Assembly (NCBI GenBank): GCA_027924585.1
Contig: BSBM01000826.1
Coordinates: forward strand, 12,803,501-12,867,500
Origin: Larix kaempferi
Taxonomy: Eukaryota > Streptophyta > Pinopsida > Pinales > Pinaceae
Reading direction: 5' to 3'
DNA: 64,000 nt
Shown here: one piece after another, positions 54,256-64,000 of the stretch
Numbering within the stretch: the stretch's first letter is position 1
Layout: every line of letters starts with the position of its first letter
The notes under the pieces: generated by a model
The model's database searches: none
The model's input: only the letters and a program-made list of their open reading frames with translations
What the model was told of the DNA's origin: nothing
Program-made: the position numbers and the translations under genes

Positions 54256-55304
54256 ATACAATTCTTTTCTTGTTACTTTAAGTCTGTTGGAAAATTCCCT
54301 TGGTTAGAAATCTCAAACTTGGATAAGAAAAATGTTATTTTTTCAATTTTTAAGTATTCTACATAAATGAAGTGACTTGTAACATTTTTAGTGATATTTG
54401 GAATATATTTGAAATAAGATTGTATAATTTTTCAACTTATATTATTAAAATTAAATGTAATATTCTTATAACTAATTTTGTGAACTTAATTTGTTTGTGC
54501 TCTATATATTGTAAAGTTAGGATTAGATGTATAAATATAAACAAAGTCACTCATTTTCATTCCCTCGTTAAATAAATCACTAAATGCATTTAAGAAGTTG
54601 ATGGGGAAGTCTTTTCACTAATTAAGGAAGTACATGCTAAATATAATTATAAGAGTCGTATGTTTCTTGCTGTAGCCAATAAAATTTAATTCATTCATGA
54701 GATCTAAAAACCATGAAAACACATGAGAGTGGAAAAATAACAATCTTTTATTCCTTCTCCATCCAAACTATTACAATGGAGGTTCAACCTCTTATAATTG
54801 ATCTCTGAGATTTTTGAAAATTGCTAATTTTAGAAAATTCTTGCATGACTCTAAAAGTGACCACTAACTTAGAGATAACTAGAGAGACTAGTTTTCAACT
54901 CGCTTTTATGATTAGGTGCATAAACCAACATATAACTGATATATGAGATTTTTGAAAATTGCTAAGTTTAGAAAAATCTCGCATGAACCCAAAACTAACC
55001 ACTAACTTAAAGCTAACTAGAGTGACACTAGCCATCAACTTGATTTTTTGATTAGGTGCATAAACTAACAGATCACTGATAATTACAAATTTAAAAATTC
55101 TCGCAAAAACACTAAAACCCCAATTTGAGGCACTATATGAAGGAATTAGGCCCCGAAAAAGTGTCGAAAAGTTCCGATCAGAAGGATCGTATCGGTCACT
55201 ATAGTGAAATATTTGAAACACAATTTCCTATTAAATTTGAGCTCAAACGGATAAACGAATCAAAAGTTATGACCCTCGGAAATCCCTACAATATTTCTTC
55301 TTTT
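54256..55304. repeat. AT-rich sequence with a 138-bp tandem duplication
   Basis: No coding sequence. GAGATTTTTGAAAATTGCTAA starts a unit at 54807 and again at 54945 (period 138), each followed by ACCACTAACTTA, AGCTAACTAGAG-like and GATTAGGTGCATAAAC parts; a partial third unit starts near 55050. Confidence 0.7.
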
Positions 55305-55726
55305 TGTGAAGAACCTGCAATAATTAATTAATGAAAACACACGAGATAGCAGAAATAACAGAACTCAGAATCACTTTTATATTGATCTCAGGCCACTTCG
55401 AAGGGGCAACCTCCTTTGAGCAAGCTCAATACAAATAACTTCATGGTACCTTCATTGGTCTCAACACAAACTTATATACTAAGTCTAGGCACCAATATCA
55501 TGGGTCAATACCATGTGTCAATACAAACCATGTGTCAATACAAACCATGGGCCAATACAAACTATGGATCAACAATTACTACGGGACGACTTATAAAGCA
55601 TATGCATCCAACAACAATAAGACAAACTATGAATCAATAAATACTACGAGATGACTTACAAAGCATATGTGTCCGACAACAATATACTAACAAAGTAAAT
55701 AGAAGGGTTGACATGGGTTCCTAACA
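55305..55726 (-). mobile_element. 3' LTR of element G
   Basis: 422 bp, 17 bp longer than the 5' LTR because a GTGTCAATACAAACCAT unit is tandemly doubled around 55515-55550. Bordered at 55727-55741 by the complement of the polypurine tract (CTAAGGGAGAGGGA on the minus strand). Confidence 0.9.
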
Positions 55727-55755
55727 TCCCCTCTCCCTTAGAAAAAGCTTTGTCC

Positions 55756-56567
55756 TCAAAGCTTTAGATGTGGAAATTGAGGCAGAATCTGAAGGAGTAG
55801 ATCCCCTGTAGCATCCTCAGGGTTCATTCCAGGCCATTGGCACCTTTTGAGTTTCAGGGAGGGTTGCTTGGAAGGTTGTAGACGAAGAAGAACCATATCA
55901 GCTGCATGAAAAGTGCGCTCAGAACGGTGCTGATTGGCTTGTTGTTTCAGTTGAATTATTTCCATGTGAAGATTGTCTTGCAGAATGAGTAGAATCTGAT
56001 CGCGGTTTCGAAGAACCAAGTCAATTGCCTAAATTGGAGAGTTGCAGAGGGTGTATGGAAGAAGAAATGGCGGTGCCTGTCCATAGAATGCTTCATATGG
56101 TGTCCTTTTAGATGTGGTATTGTACAACTAGATCGCTTCTAGGAAATCCATAGAAATAGTTGTCCAAATTTGTGTAGGGAGGGGAAAGGGTTCGAGCAGT
56201 CCCGAAAGGAGTGTCGTTTCACCCTTGTTGACCTAGAAAGTATCACATTCATCCACCATCTATTGAATTGTCATTTTCAGTCCTTGCCAAAATAAGTTAC
56301 ATCGTTCCCGGTCAGACATTTTGAGGAACCCAGAGTGCCCTGCTGATGAAGAAGCATGGAGTTTATAGAAGAGATAGCCCTGTTGAATAGATTGCAACAA
56401 ATTTGGAACAAGCAGAAAAAGAGTTGTAAGAGAAATTGGGTCATCAAATGTGCAAGAAGGAGCATCTGCCACCATATTGTCCTTACCCTTCTTGTAAGTG
56501 ATCGCATAGGTAGAACCCATGAGTTGGATAACCCATTGCAGGTGTGCTGGGGAGGAGACCCATTGTT
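55756..56567 (-). pseudogene. pol: Element G shrunken pol tail
   Basis: Minus-strand frames 56640-56260 and 56019-55756 read the RNase H end (ALQSLENFLEQWVSSPAHLQ, YAITYKKGKDNMVADAPS), then integrase zinc remains (GHSGFLKMSDRERCNLFWQG). The integrase core deletion follows at about 56134 (ISMDFLEA to LYNTTSKRTPYEAFYG), then LRNRDQILLILQDNLHME and the chromodomain end QWPGMNPEDATGD after the third deletion at about 55850. The junctions are the same as in E. Confidence 0.78.
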
Positions 56568-57965
56568 CTAGGAAATTTTCCAGACTCTGGAGAGCAGGCT
56601 TGATGCATAAATAAAATTCCCTAATAGGTATGGCTTCCATTTCTGTACTGCATGCACAATAGCCATCATTTCCTGCTGATATGTAGATGCGGCTAAATTC
56701 TTACCGAAAAGGTCTCTTGAAGGCGACAAGCCCACTGGTTCAGCAAAGACACCTGCATATCTATCCAAGGAAGTAGAGGAGATCATTGATGGGTGTATTT
56801 GAATGGAATGGAGTTGAGCGATGACACCATGTGAATTCTTCTTAAGGATCTTTTCCAGGCGATGTGAACTGATGATGCAGAGAGACTCGTGTTGTAAGCC
56901 CTTAAATTTGTGTTGTTTCCCATTGACTGAAAACTGCATCCAAAGTTCAGCAAAATCCCATAAGATGGGGCCAAGTGTGCATAACCATTGAACGCCCAAA
57001 ACCACATCACATCCTCCTAGGGACAAGGAAAACATGTCAGATCGCAGGTTATAATCTTCCAGAGAGATACACACATTGTGACACTTCCCCTTGCAAGGTA
57101 AGGTGCCCCCATTGGGAACCATGACTTCAAAGTTGGAGCAAGGATGAACAAAATAATTAGCCTGGTTGGCGATTTGAGGGTCAATGAAGTTATGAGTGCT
57201 ACCAGATTCAATGAGTATTGTAAGAGGAATCTTCTTGAAGTAACCCCTGACCCGCATTGTTTGGGGGGTGGTGATGCCAGATAAAGCATGGAGAGATATC
57301 TCTGGTTGTTCATCTTGAGATGGGGGGTCAATAGGCGGTTCCTGAATGTTGACCTGATCATCCATTGTATCTGGAGCTTCTTCACCAATTTTAGAGGTAG
57401 GTGGAGAATCCATATCCAAGAGATAGAGCTTTTGTTGAACACATCTATGTCCCCGAGTGAATTTCTCATCACAATTATAACAAATCCCTTTTTCTCTGCG
57501 TTCCTGCATCTCTATTTTAGACAAATGCTTGATAGGAGTTAGTCGAGGAGTTGCCGGGATGGGAGGTCGTTGAGAACCCATATTTTGGAAGGGAACAAAA
57601 GTGGGTTTGGAGCATTGTTGGTATGCAATCTTGTCTTCTACCAAATTATCCAACCCTAGGACTTCCATCATTGTGTTGGGACAAAATTTTTTAACCTCGG
57701 ACTGGATTTCATCCTTAAGACCACTGATAAAACAATTCCTGTAGAATTCATCATACAATCCTTCTGTGTGATTGGCTATTTTCTCAAATTCTATCTGATA
57801 CTCTCTTACAGTGCCAATTTGATGAAGTTTAGTGAGTGCTCCGGTGAAGTCATCAAAAGCACTAGGACCAAATCGTTGCAAAAGGAGTTGGAAAAAATCT
57901 GTCCATTTTGGCTCGTCATGAGCCTTTATATACCAATGGTACCATTGAAAGGCTTCCTGTTCCAA
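56568..57965 (-). pseudogene. gag: Element G gag end, nucleocapsid, protease and fused RNase H piece
   Basis: 465 open codons from MEQEAFQWYHWYIKAHDEPK through the capsid, the zinc-knuckle-like CYNCDEKFTRGHRC, then the protease LTILIESGSTHNFID. Here the catalytic Asp of E is Glu, so the protease is presumably dead. GGCDVVLGVQWL follows. At about 56710 GLSPSRD fuses to LFGKNLAASTYQQEMMAIVH, skipping RT entirely without a frame change. The frame then shifts near 56630 and stops at 56568. It is really the C-terminal three quarters of Gag plus protease; the N-terminus is at 58023-58316, split by a stop. Confidence 0.8.
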
Positions 57966-57999
57966 ATGAAAGGATGCAAGTGGAACTTTTTGGACATCA

Positions 58000-58271
58000 A
58001 AAATATTATGCAGACTGAAATACTATTCTGCACAATAGATCCATCCAGTCAGATCAGTACCATTGAAGTGAGGAAATTCAAGCTTCAGACCACAGAAATT
58101 GTTGGAAGAAGAGAACCCATTGGCTGCAGAAGATTCTTGCTGTCGGTTATTGTTCATGGCTGAATGCTGAAGATGGAAGCTGAGAAAATTTTCATCAAGA
58201 TCTTGGAGTTTGGTTTGGATGGATGCAAGTGCTTCCTCCATGGTGTTTTCTCCTACACGGGTGACAACCAT
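58000..58271 (-). pseudogene. gag: Element G gag N-terminus
   Basis: MVVTRVGENTMEEALASIQT starts from ATG at 58271, matching the E gag start; an in-frame extension upstream to 58316 is unlikely to be used. It reads LEFPHFNGTDLTGWIYCAE and stops at 58023-58025 (TAG where CAG is expected), then continues in the next ORF. Confidence 0.75.
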
Positions 58272-58316
58272 CACCAAGAGTTTTTTTCTTTTTTGGGAAT
58301 GGATAGAAAAACACAA

Positions 58317-59326
58317 ACAAAAGTTTATTTAGTAAAGGGAAATTTGGATTTGGGAAAAACTCGGATGGGTAATTGGGGTTTGACTAGGTTTTGGACACTT
58401 TCTGATGGACACGGAAGCAAAAAATGGGGATTGCAGAAGCGGGGTGAAAGAATGAGATAATTTTTCAAAGAGGGACAAAGAAGCAGAAATAAGGAATGAA
58501 CACGATGGCAAAATTTGGAGGCGAGTGGGTGAAAATTGAAGAAGTTATGGCAAACCCTAAAAATAGACAAATGTGAGATTTTTGGTTTTGGGAAGTAGAA
58601 TTTGGGATAGGGTCCTCATGAATGAAAGATGCAGAATGGGATTGCAGGGGTGTCTGGGAAGTTTCAAGAGAAACAGAGGTAAAACAAAGGAGATATGGCG
58701 AAAAAATATTGTTGTTGTTGTTGTTTTTTTTTTTTTTTTTTTCCAGAAATGGATTTGCGATGGCGCGGATCAGAACAATTGGATCTGAAATGAAGTGGAA
58801 GGGATCAACAACTGATGGATCTGAAATGATGCCGAATGGAGCGAAAATGACTAGATCTAAAATGGATTTCAGAATAGATCTGAAATGACTGGATCTGAAA
58901 CAGCTAGAAGTGATCGACAACAGTTCAACTAAAAATAGATATGGACCCCAGGTATGTTTGGCTTCCTAACAGTTCAGGGGTTTCAATCAGCCACCGATGT
59001 TGTCTGACGGCTTGCATAATGGGGCAGTACCCCTCACTCCACGGCTTAGGTAAAACTGATAACCGCCTTGCCACAAACGATAGCTCTTGGTTTACCTCAC
59101 GGGTAGGAACTAGTCAATCAGGTAGGGGTCGTTGCCCTTTTCACTGGCAGGTCCTCTCAATGGGCCAACTACTTTGGGGTTCCTATGGTACCCCTCACAA
59201 TGAGTTTTAGGGATTATGCCCAAGTACTTCCCATAGTTAAGAGGATAGGGATTATTCCCAAATTCGAACTTGCAATAGATGCAAAAAACAATTTGGCAGA
59301 AATTCCACCCAACAAGCCCAAGAAAG
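58317..59326 (-). other. Leader of element G
   Basis: Homologous to the E leader. A T-run at 58724-58742 lies near degenerate ATCTGAAATG-type repeats (58780-58900). No coding signal. Confidence 0.65.
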
Positions 59327-59339
59327 TGCTCTAATACCA
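59327..59339 (-). promoter_or_regulatory. Primer binding site of G, initiator tRNA-Met type
   Basis: Minus-strand TGGTATTAGAGCA, one C-to-T change from the standard TGGTATCAGAGCA. Confidence 0.88.
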
Positions 59340-59341
59340 GA

Positions 59342-59746
59342 TGTGAAGAACCTGCAATAATTAATTAACGAAAACACATGAGATAGTAGAAATAACAGAA
59401 CTCAAAATCACTTTTATATTGATTGCAGGCCACTTTGAGGTGGCAACCTCCTTTGAGCAAGCTCAATACAAATAACTTCACAGTACCTTCATTGGTCTCA
59501 ACACAAACTTATATACTAAGTCTAGGTGCCAATACCATGGGTCAATACCATGTGTCAATACAAACCATCGGCCAACACAAACTATGGATCAACAATTACT
59601 ACGAGATGAATTACAAAGCATATGCATCCAACAACAATAAGATAAACTATGGATCAACAAATGCTATGAGACGACTTACAAAACATATGCGTCCAACAAC
59701 AATATACTAACAAAGTAAATAGAAGGGTTGACATGGGTTCCTAACA
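59342..59746 (-). mobile_element. 5' LTR of element G
   Basis: 405 bp, TGTTAGGAACC to TTCTTCACA on the minus strand, next to the primer site. Confidence 0.9.
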
Positions 59747-59754
59747 TTTTTTTG

Positions 59755-59945
59755 GAACACCATGCAATCTAAAAATTTATGAAAATAACAGTTCTACCAA
59801 CCTTGATGCAACACTAGTTTTCTTGCAAGCAATGAAATGATCCATTTCAGAGAACCTATCAACAATCACAAAAATAATCATTACCTCATTGTGTGTTTGG
59901 GATCCCTAACACAAAGTCCATGCTAGATATGTCCATGGGTCTATG
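59755..59945 (-). pseudogene. Chromovirus-type integrase fragment
   Basis: Minus-strand frames read DISSMDFVLGIPNTQ, then VDRFSEMDHFIACKKTSVAS, RLVELLFS and a LHGV-like piece: the start of a gypsy integrase core with its first catalytic Asp. About 60 codons, broken by a stop and a frameshift. It ends against the G 5' LTR; the sequence beyond the other end of G does not continue it. Confidence 0.6.
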
Positions 59946-60039
59946 GTGTTGGTTGTGGAGCCAGATCTTCCAGTCTCATAGATGATATTGTCCTAGCCGT
60001 GCACCCTAGAGGATTGTATACACATTCTACATTTTTAGG

Positions 60040-60476
60040 TGTCCGGGGCAACGCCCTGAAAAAGGGGGTTTGGGGGCAACACCCACGATAAAAAAATTTG
60101 GGGCTGTTTTCACCAGTTGTTTTGCGGGTCCATGGTTTTGGGTATCCTGTGGTATTTTTCCCATTGTATTTTCCCTATAAAAGAAAGACATTGTAATACA
60201 ACTAGGGTTGATGTATTAGGTTTTATGCATTGTAAAGATCTCTAAGATCAGGAGAGAGACTATGAGACAGTGAAGAGGAAGTGCAGCGGTTGTGCTACAG
60301 GTTGTATCCCTTCACCTTGCTGGACGGTAATAATAATAAGGACTGGCAAATTCAATGTGGATGTAGCCCAAGTTCGGGTGAACCACGATATATCTGTGTC
60401 TCTCTTGTAATTTGTGTGTGATTATATTTGCATTTTTGTTTATTGTTATTGCTTTGCGATCCTGTTTTTTCTAACA
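60040..60476 (+). mobile_element. 5' LTR of copia element H (left edge uncertain)
   Basis: Ends ...TTCTAACA at 60476, two bases before the primer site. The left edge TGTCCGGGG at 60040 is a guess from the TG rule. TATAAAA at 60176-60182 is a good TATA box. The 3' LTR lies beyond the window, so length and target duplication cannot be checked. Confidence 0.55.
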
Positions 60477-60478
60477 AT

Positions 60479-60491
60479 TGGTATCAGTGCC
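60479..60491 (+). promoter_or_regulatory. Primer binding site of H, initiator tRNA-Met type
   Basis: TGGTATCAGTGCC, complementary to plant initiator tRNA-Met with small differences, two bases after the LTR. Confidence 0.85.
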
Positions 60492-60551
60492 AAAGGTCTA
60501 TTTGGCAGATAAACCCGTAGGAAGCTAGGGTTTCTGGTTCGAGTGGGAGCA

Positions 60552-61115
60552 ATGGCGGAAGAAGGAAAGTTTAAGATCGAGAAGTTTAATGGCCAAAACT
60601 TCCAGTTATGGAAGATGCAAATGGAGGACTATCTGTACCAGAAGGATCTATTCCTACCATTGGGAGGAAGAGCAAAGAAATCGGCGACCATGAAGGACGA
60701 AGAATGGGAGGTTCGTGACAGAAAGGATCTGGGAATAATATGGCTGAGCCTGGCTTCGTCGGTGGCTTTCAATATCTCAAAAGAAACGACAACGGAGGGT
60801 TTGATGAGCGCACTGGGTATGCTGTATGAAAAACCCTCGGCCTCCAACAAGGTATTTCTAATGAAGCGTTTATTTAATATGAAGATGTCTGAAGGTGGAT
60901 CTGTTACTAATCATTTAAATGAGTTTAATACGGTTACAAATCAGCTAAGTTCTGTAAGTGTGAACTTTGATGATGAGGTTAGGGCTCTTTTAATCTTGTG
61001 TTCATTGCCAGCAAGTTGGAATAGCTTGGTCATGGCTGTAAGTAACTCTGTCTCTGGTTCAAACACCTTGAAATTTGATGATGTTATTGGTGTTATTCTT
61101 AGCGAGGAAATGTGA
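60552..61115 (+). pseudogene. gag: Copia element H gag
   Basis: ATG at 60552 (MAEEGKFKIEKFNGQNFQLW) after a 60-bp leader. It carries the plant copia Gag pattern (UBN2/Retrotran_gag type): KMQMEDYLYQKDLF, LMKRLFNMKMSEGGSVTNHL, NEFNTVTNQLSSV and LPASWNSLVMAVSNS. A TGA at 61113 stops the frame, probably from CGA, because the next frame continues in register at IKSTDETSGNALTMESRRRK. In copia elements gag and pol are one polyprotein. Confidence 0.85.
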
Positions 61116-61721
61116 ATAAAAAGCACAGATGAGACATCAGGTAATGCGTTGACCATGGAGAGCAGGAGAAGAAAAAAGGAGAGAGGAAAGAGCCAAGGTA
61201 ATCATGGCAAGTCTAAAATGGGCAGATCCAAGTCCAGACTGGGAAAAATAGAGTGTTGGAACTATGGAAAGAAAGGGCATCTGAAGAAAGACTGTAGATC
61301 TCTAAAGAAGAAAGGAGATGCACAAAAGGAAACTACCCAAGAAGCAAATGTAGCAGGTGATGTGTTACAAGATGCTTTGATTCTTGCATTAGAAAATACT
61401 AGTGATTATTGGGTAGTAGATTCAGGAGCTTCATGTCATGCTACACCCCATAGGAAATACTTTCATGAGTATGTTCCTGGCGATTTTGGACATGTTTTAT
61501 TGGGTGATGATGAGCCATGTAAAATTGCTGGAATGGGTAAGGTATGGATAAAAGTTAAGAATGGAACTGACTGGCTATTGACAGATGTTAGGCATATTCC
61601 TGCTATGAAAAGAAATATGATCTCAACAGGGCAGTTGGGAGATGGCGGCTGTCTATCTACATTTGGAGAAAAGTGGTGGAAGATCACTAAAGGATCAATG
61701 GTGATAGAGGAGATAGGATAG
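61116..61721 (+). pseudogene. pol: Copia element H nucleocapsid and protease
   Basis: Zinc knuckle CWNYGKKGHLKKDC has Tyr in place of the second Cys, so metal binding is likely lost. Protease: YWVVDSGASCHATPHR with an intact Asp-Ser-Gly, then DVRHIPAMKRNMISTGQL. The frame ends at 61719. Confidence 0.82.
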
Positions 61722-62767
61722 GTACGTTGTATTTATGTCCTCATAATATTGACCATTCTATCTCTTTAGATTCCATAGGAACAGATACAGCATTGTGGCA
61801 TCATAGGCTTGGCCACATGAGTGAGAAGGGGATGCAGATTCTCCACTCAAGGAAGTTGATGCCAGATTTGAAGCAGGTAAGTTTGGAATTCTATGAAAAA
61901 TGTGTTTATGGAAAATAGAAGAGAGTCAGATTTCTCAGGGTTGGGAAACATAAAAAGAATGAAAAGTTAGAGTTAGTGCATATAGATGTATGGGGACTAG
62001 ATCAGGTACAATCTCTTGGTGGCTATCATTATTATGTTACATTTATTGATGATGTAACTAGGAAAACTTGGGTTTATTGCATTAGATAGAAATCTGATGT
62101 GTTTGCTACTTTTAAGAAGTGGAAAGCTTTGGTTGAAAATGAGACAGAGAAAAGGTTGAGGTGTCTCAGATCTGATAATGGAGGTGAGTACTGCGGCAAG
62201 GAGTTTGATAGTTATTGTTCATACCATGAGATTCGTAGAGAGAAGACAATCCCAGGAACACCACAAGAAAATGGTGTGTCAGAAAGGATGAACAGAATGA
62301 TCATGGAGCGTGCAAGGTGTATGATACTGCATGCAGGGTTGCCCTTACAGTTTTGTGCGGATGCTGTAAATATTGTTGTTTATTTAATAAATAGAGGACC
62401 TTCAAGTGCTTTGGATGGTGGTATTCCAGAGGAGGCATGGATAGATAAAAAGGTAAACTACTCATTTTTTAGAACGTTTGGTTGTGAATCATTTGTCTAT
62501 ATTGATAAAGAAAATATAACAAAGCTTGAAGCTAAATCCAAGAAATGTACCTTTATTGGATATGGGGTTGATGAATTTGGTTATCGCTTATGGGATTATG
62601 AAAATAACAAAATCATCAGGAGTAGAGATGTGATATTCAATGAAAAGGTCATGTATAAAGATCAGTTGAAGGGAAAGAAACAAGAAAAGGAAACCACAGA
62701 GTACACAATACTTGATGAAATTAAAGAAAATGAAGTTCCAAAGGTCCCAGAAAATCAAGAACAATAG
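61722..62767 (+). pseudogene. pol: Copia element H integrase
   Basis: Pre-integrase HHCC part: ALWHHRLGHMSEKGMQIL and EFYEKCVYGK, then TAG at 61917. The core has Asp in ELVHIDVWG (about 61980), Asp in LRSDNGGEY and Glu in TPQENGVSERMNR, so all three catalytic residues are present. One more stop (62087, IR*KSD, from CAG) splits it. The C-terminal part TFGCESFVYIDKE runs to TAG at 62765. Integrase inserts the cDNA. Confidence 0.83.
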
Positions 62768-64000
62768 CAAGTACCTGAAACTCCTGCAACTACAAGAAGA
62801 TATACCAGGTTAAGTAGACTCCCTGAATGATACTCTCCTTCAATGTATTATTTGTTGATGACTGGTGCTGGTGAACCAGAATGTTATGAAGAAGCAATGT
62901 AGGTGGAAACTAGAAAGAAGTAGGAGCAAGGCATGAATGAGGAGATGGACTCATTGGTACGAAACCAAACTTGGGATCTGGTTCAGTTGCCTACTGGTAA
63001 AAGAGCATTGCAGAACAAATGGATTTACAGGTTGAAGGAAGAAGAAGGAGGTAAGAAGCGGTACAAGGCCAGACTTGTTGTAAAGGGGTTTGCACAGAAG
63101 AAAGGCATTGATTTTGATGAAATATTTTCTCCTGTTGTTAAGATGACTTCAATTAGGACTATCTTAAGTCTAGTGGCAGGAGAAGATTTGCATCTTGAAC
63201 AGTTACATGTAAAAACAACCTTTTTCCATGGGGATTTGGAGGAAGAGACATATATGCAGCAGCCACAAGGGTATGAGGTCAAAGGTAAGGAGAACTTGGT
63301 ATGCAGGTTGAAAAAGAGTTTGTATGGCTTGAAGCAAGCTCCAAGGCAGTGGTATTTAAAATTTGACAGGTTTATGATAGAACAAGGTTATAGTAGATGT
63401 CATTCTAACCACTGTGTTTATTTCAAGAGGCTAGACAATGAAAGATATATTCTCTTGTTATTGTATTTGGATGACATGCTTGTTGCGGGGTCTAACATGC
63501 AGGATATAAATGTACTCAAAAGGAAGCTAGCTAATTCATTTGCGATGAAGGATTTGGGTGCTGCAAAGCAAATCTTTGGTATGAGAATAACAAGAGACAT
63601 GAAAAATCGCAAATTGACATTGTCTCAGTGTGAGTACATACAAAAGGTGTTGGAGAGGTTCAGAATGTAGAATGCAAAACCAGTTAGTACACCTTTGGCC
63701 AGCCATTTCAGTCTAAGTAAGGAAATGTGTCCCAAGACACAGGAAGAGACAGATTACATGTCCAAGATTCCCTATCAATCAGCAATTGGCAGTTTGATGT
63801 ATGCCATGGTGTGCACAAGACCAGATATTGCACATGCAATGGGAGTTGTGAGCAGATATATGAACAATCCAAGTAAAGAACATTGGAGGGTAGTACAGTG
63901 TATTCTCAGGTATTTGAGAGGTACCACCACTCAGGCATTATGTTTTGGAAGTTCAGACATTGTTCTACAGGGATATGTTGATGCAGATATGGCAAGTGAT
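62768..64000 (+). pseudogene. pol: Copia element H reverse transcriptase and RNase H, cut by window end
   Basis: A short linker with three stops (62828, 62900, 62921) leads into an open RT from 62933: LPTGKRALQNKWIYRLKEEE, YKARLVVKGFAQKKGIDFDE, then LEQLHVKTTFFHGDL, where the catalytic Asp normally before Val-Lys-Thr is His. SLYGLKQAPRQWY and YLDDMLVAG follow. A TAG at 63668 (from CAG in FRMQNAKP) precedes TRPDIAHAMGVVSRYM and the start of RNase H (LQGYVDADMASD) at the right edge. Confidence 0.85.

Larger units (their letters stand above)
55305..59746 (-). mobile_element. Element G: second copy of the deleted chromovirus family
   Basis: 4442 bp on the minus strand, same family as E. LTRs at 55305-55726 (422 bp) and 59342-59746 (405 bp), with the same TG..CA ends as E. 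Polypurine and primer sites are in place. Flanks read CTTTT and TTTTT, four of five bases alike within a T-run, so a target duplication is possible but not proven. It has the same three coding deletions as E. Confidence 0.9.

Noticed and set aside
1-64000. tRNA genes suggested by the tRNA-like 3' ends (for example 672-684, 23267-23284)
   Set aside because: Only the 3' terminal 13-18 bases match; there is no cloverleaf upstream. They are primer-site or primer-site-like sequences of minus-strand elements.

Overview
This window looks like a piece of a large, repeat-rich plant nuclear genome. I see no host gene in it: essentially everything I can identify is a transposable element, whole, truncated or nested. 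The evidence for a plant is the element types: LTR retrotransposons primed by tRNA-Arg, tRNA-Asp or initiator tRNA-Met, Tat-like Ty3/gypsy elements with an extra RNase H, chromovirus derivatives, a plant-type Ty1/copia element and a plant-type LINE with a C-terminal RNase H. I cannot name the species; a seed plant with a big genome (possibly a gymnosperm) is only a guess.

Layout. Positions 1-4736 hold a minus-strand LTR element (called F here): an open gag reading frame running off the left edge, a decayed tRNA-Asp primer site and a very long 5' LTR. About 5100-7888 is the 3' end of a Tat-like element (D) with its 3' LTR. Then come two short tandem-repeat arrays, and element A (8466-50651) is inserted in the second of them.

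Element A is the frame of the window. It is a roughly 14.15 kb Tat-like Ty3/gypsy element (929-bp LTRs, TSD TTGAT) swollen to 42 kb by three later insertions, each with its own 5-bp target duplication: B (17916-32072, GTAGA), C (33014-42419, ACATC) and E (44226-48679, TACTC). By eye, LTR divergence falls in the order expected from nesting: A about 10 percent in the part compared, E about 5 percent, C a few percent, B about 0.5 percent. A carries a degraded gag, protease, RT, RNase H and integrase, then a separate second RNase H downstream of integrase, and an antisense ORF.

B is the most striking element. It is young, on the minus strand, and has three 3411-bp LTRs alternating with two 1962-bp internal regions inside one target duplication. 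Each internal region has an intact 509-aa gag-like ORF and no pol. Each LTR carries an intact 359-aa ORF of its own. C shares primer site, polypurine tract and LTR ends with A but has only gag-tail and protease coding, so it probably depended on an A-like helper. E and G (55305-59746, minus strand) are two separate insertions of one chromovirus-derived family; both lack the same three coding blocks (RT, integrase core, integrase C-terminus with half the chromodomain), so the family spread after losing its polymerase.

To the right lie tandem repeats, a 5'-truncated LINE (51678-54255), AT-rich sequence with a 138-bp duplication, element G, a scrap of chromovirus integrase, and a copia element (H) from about 60040 to the right edge with gag, protease, integrase and RT broken by several stop codons.
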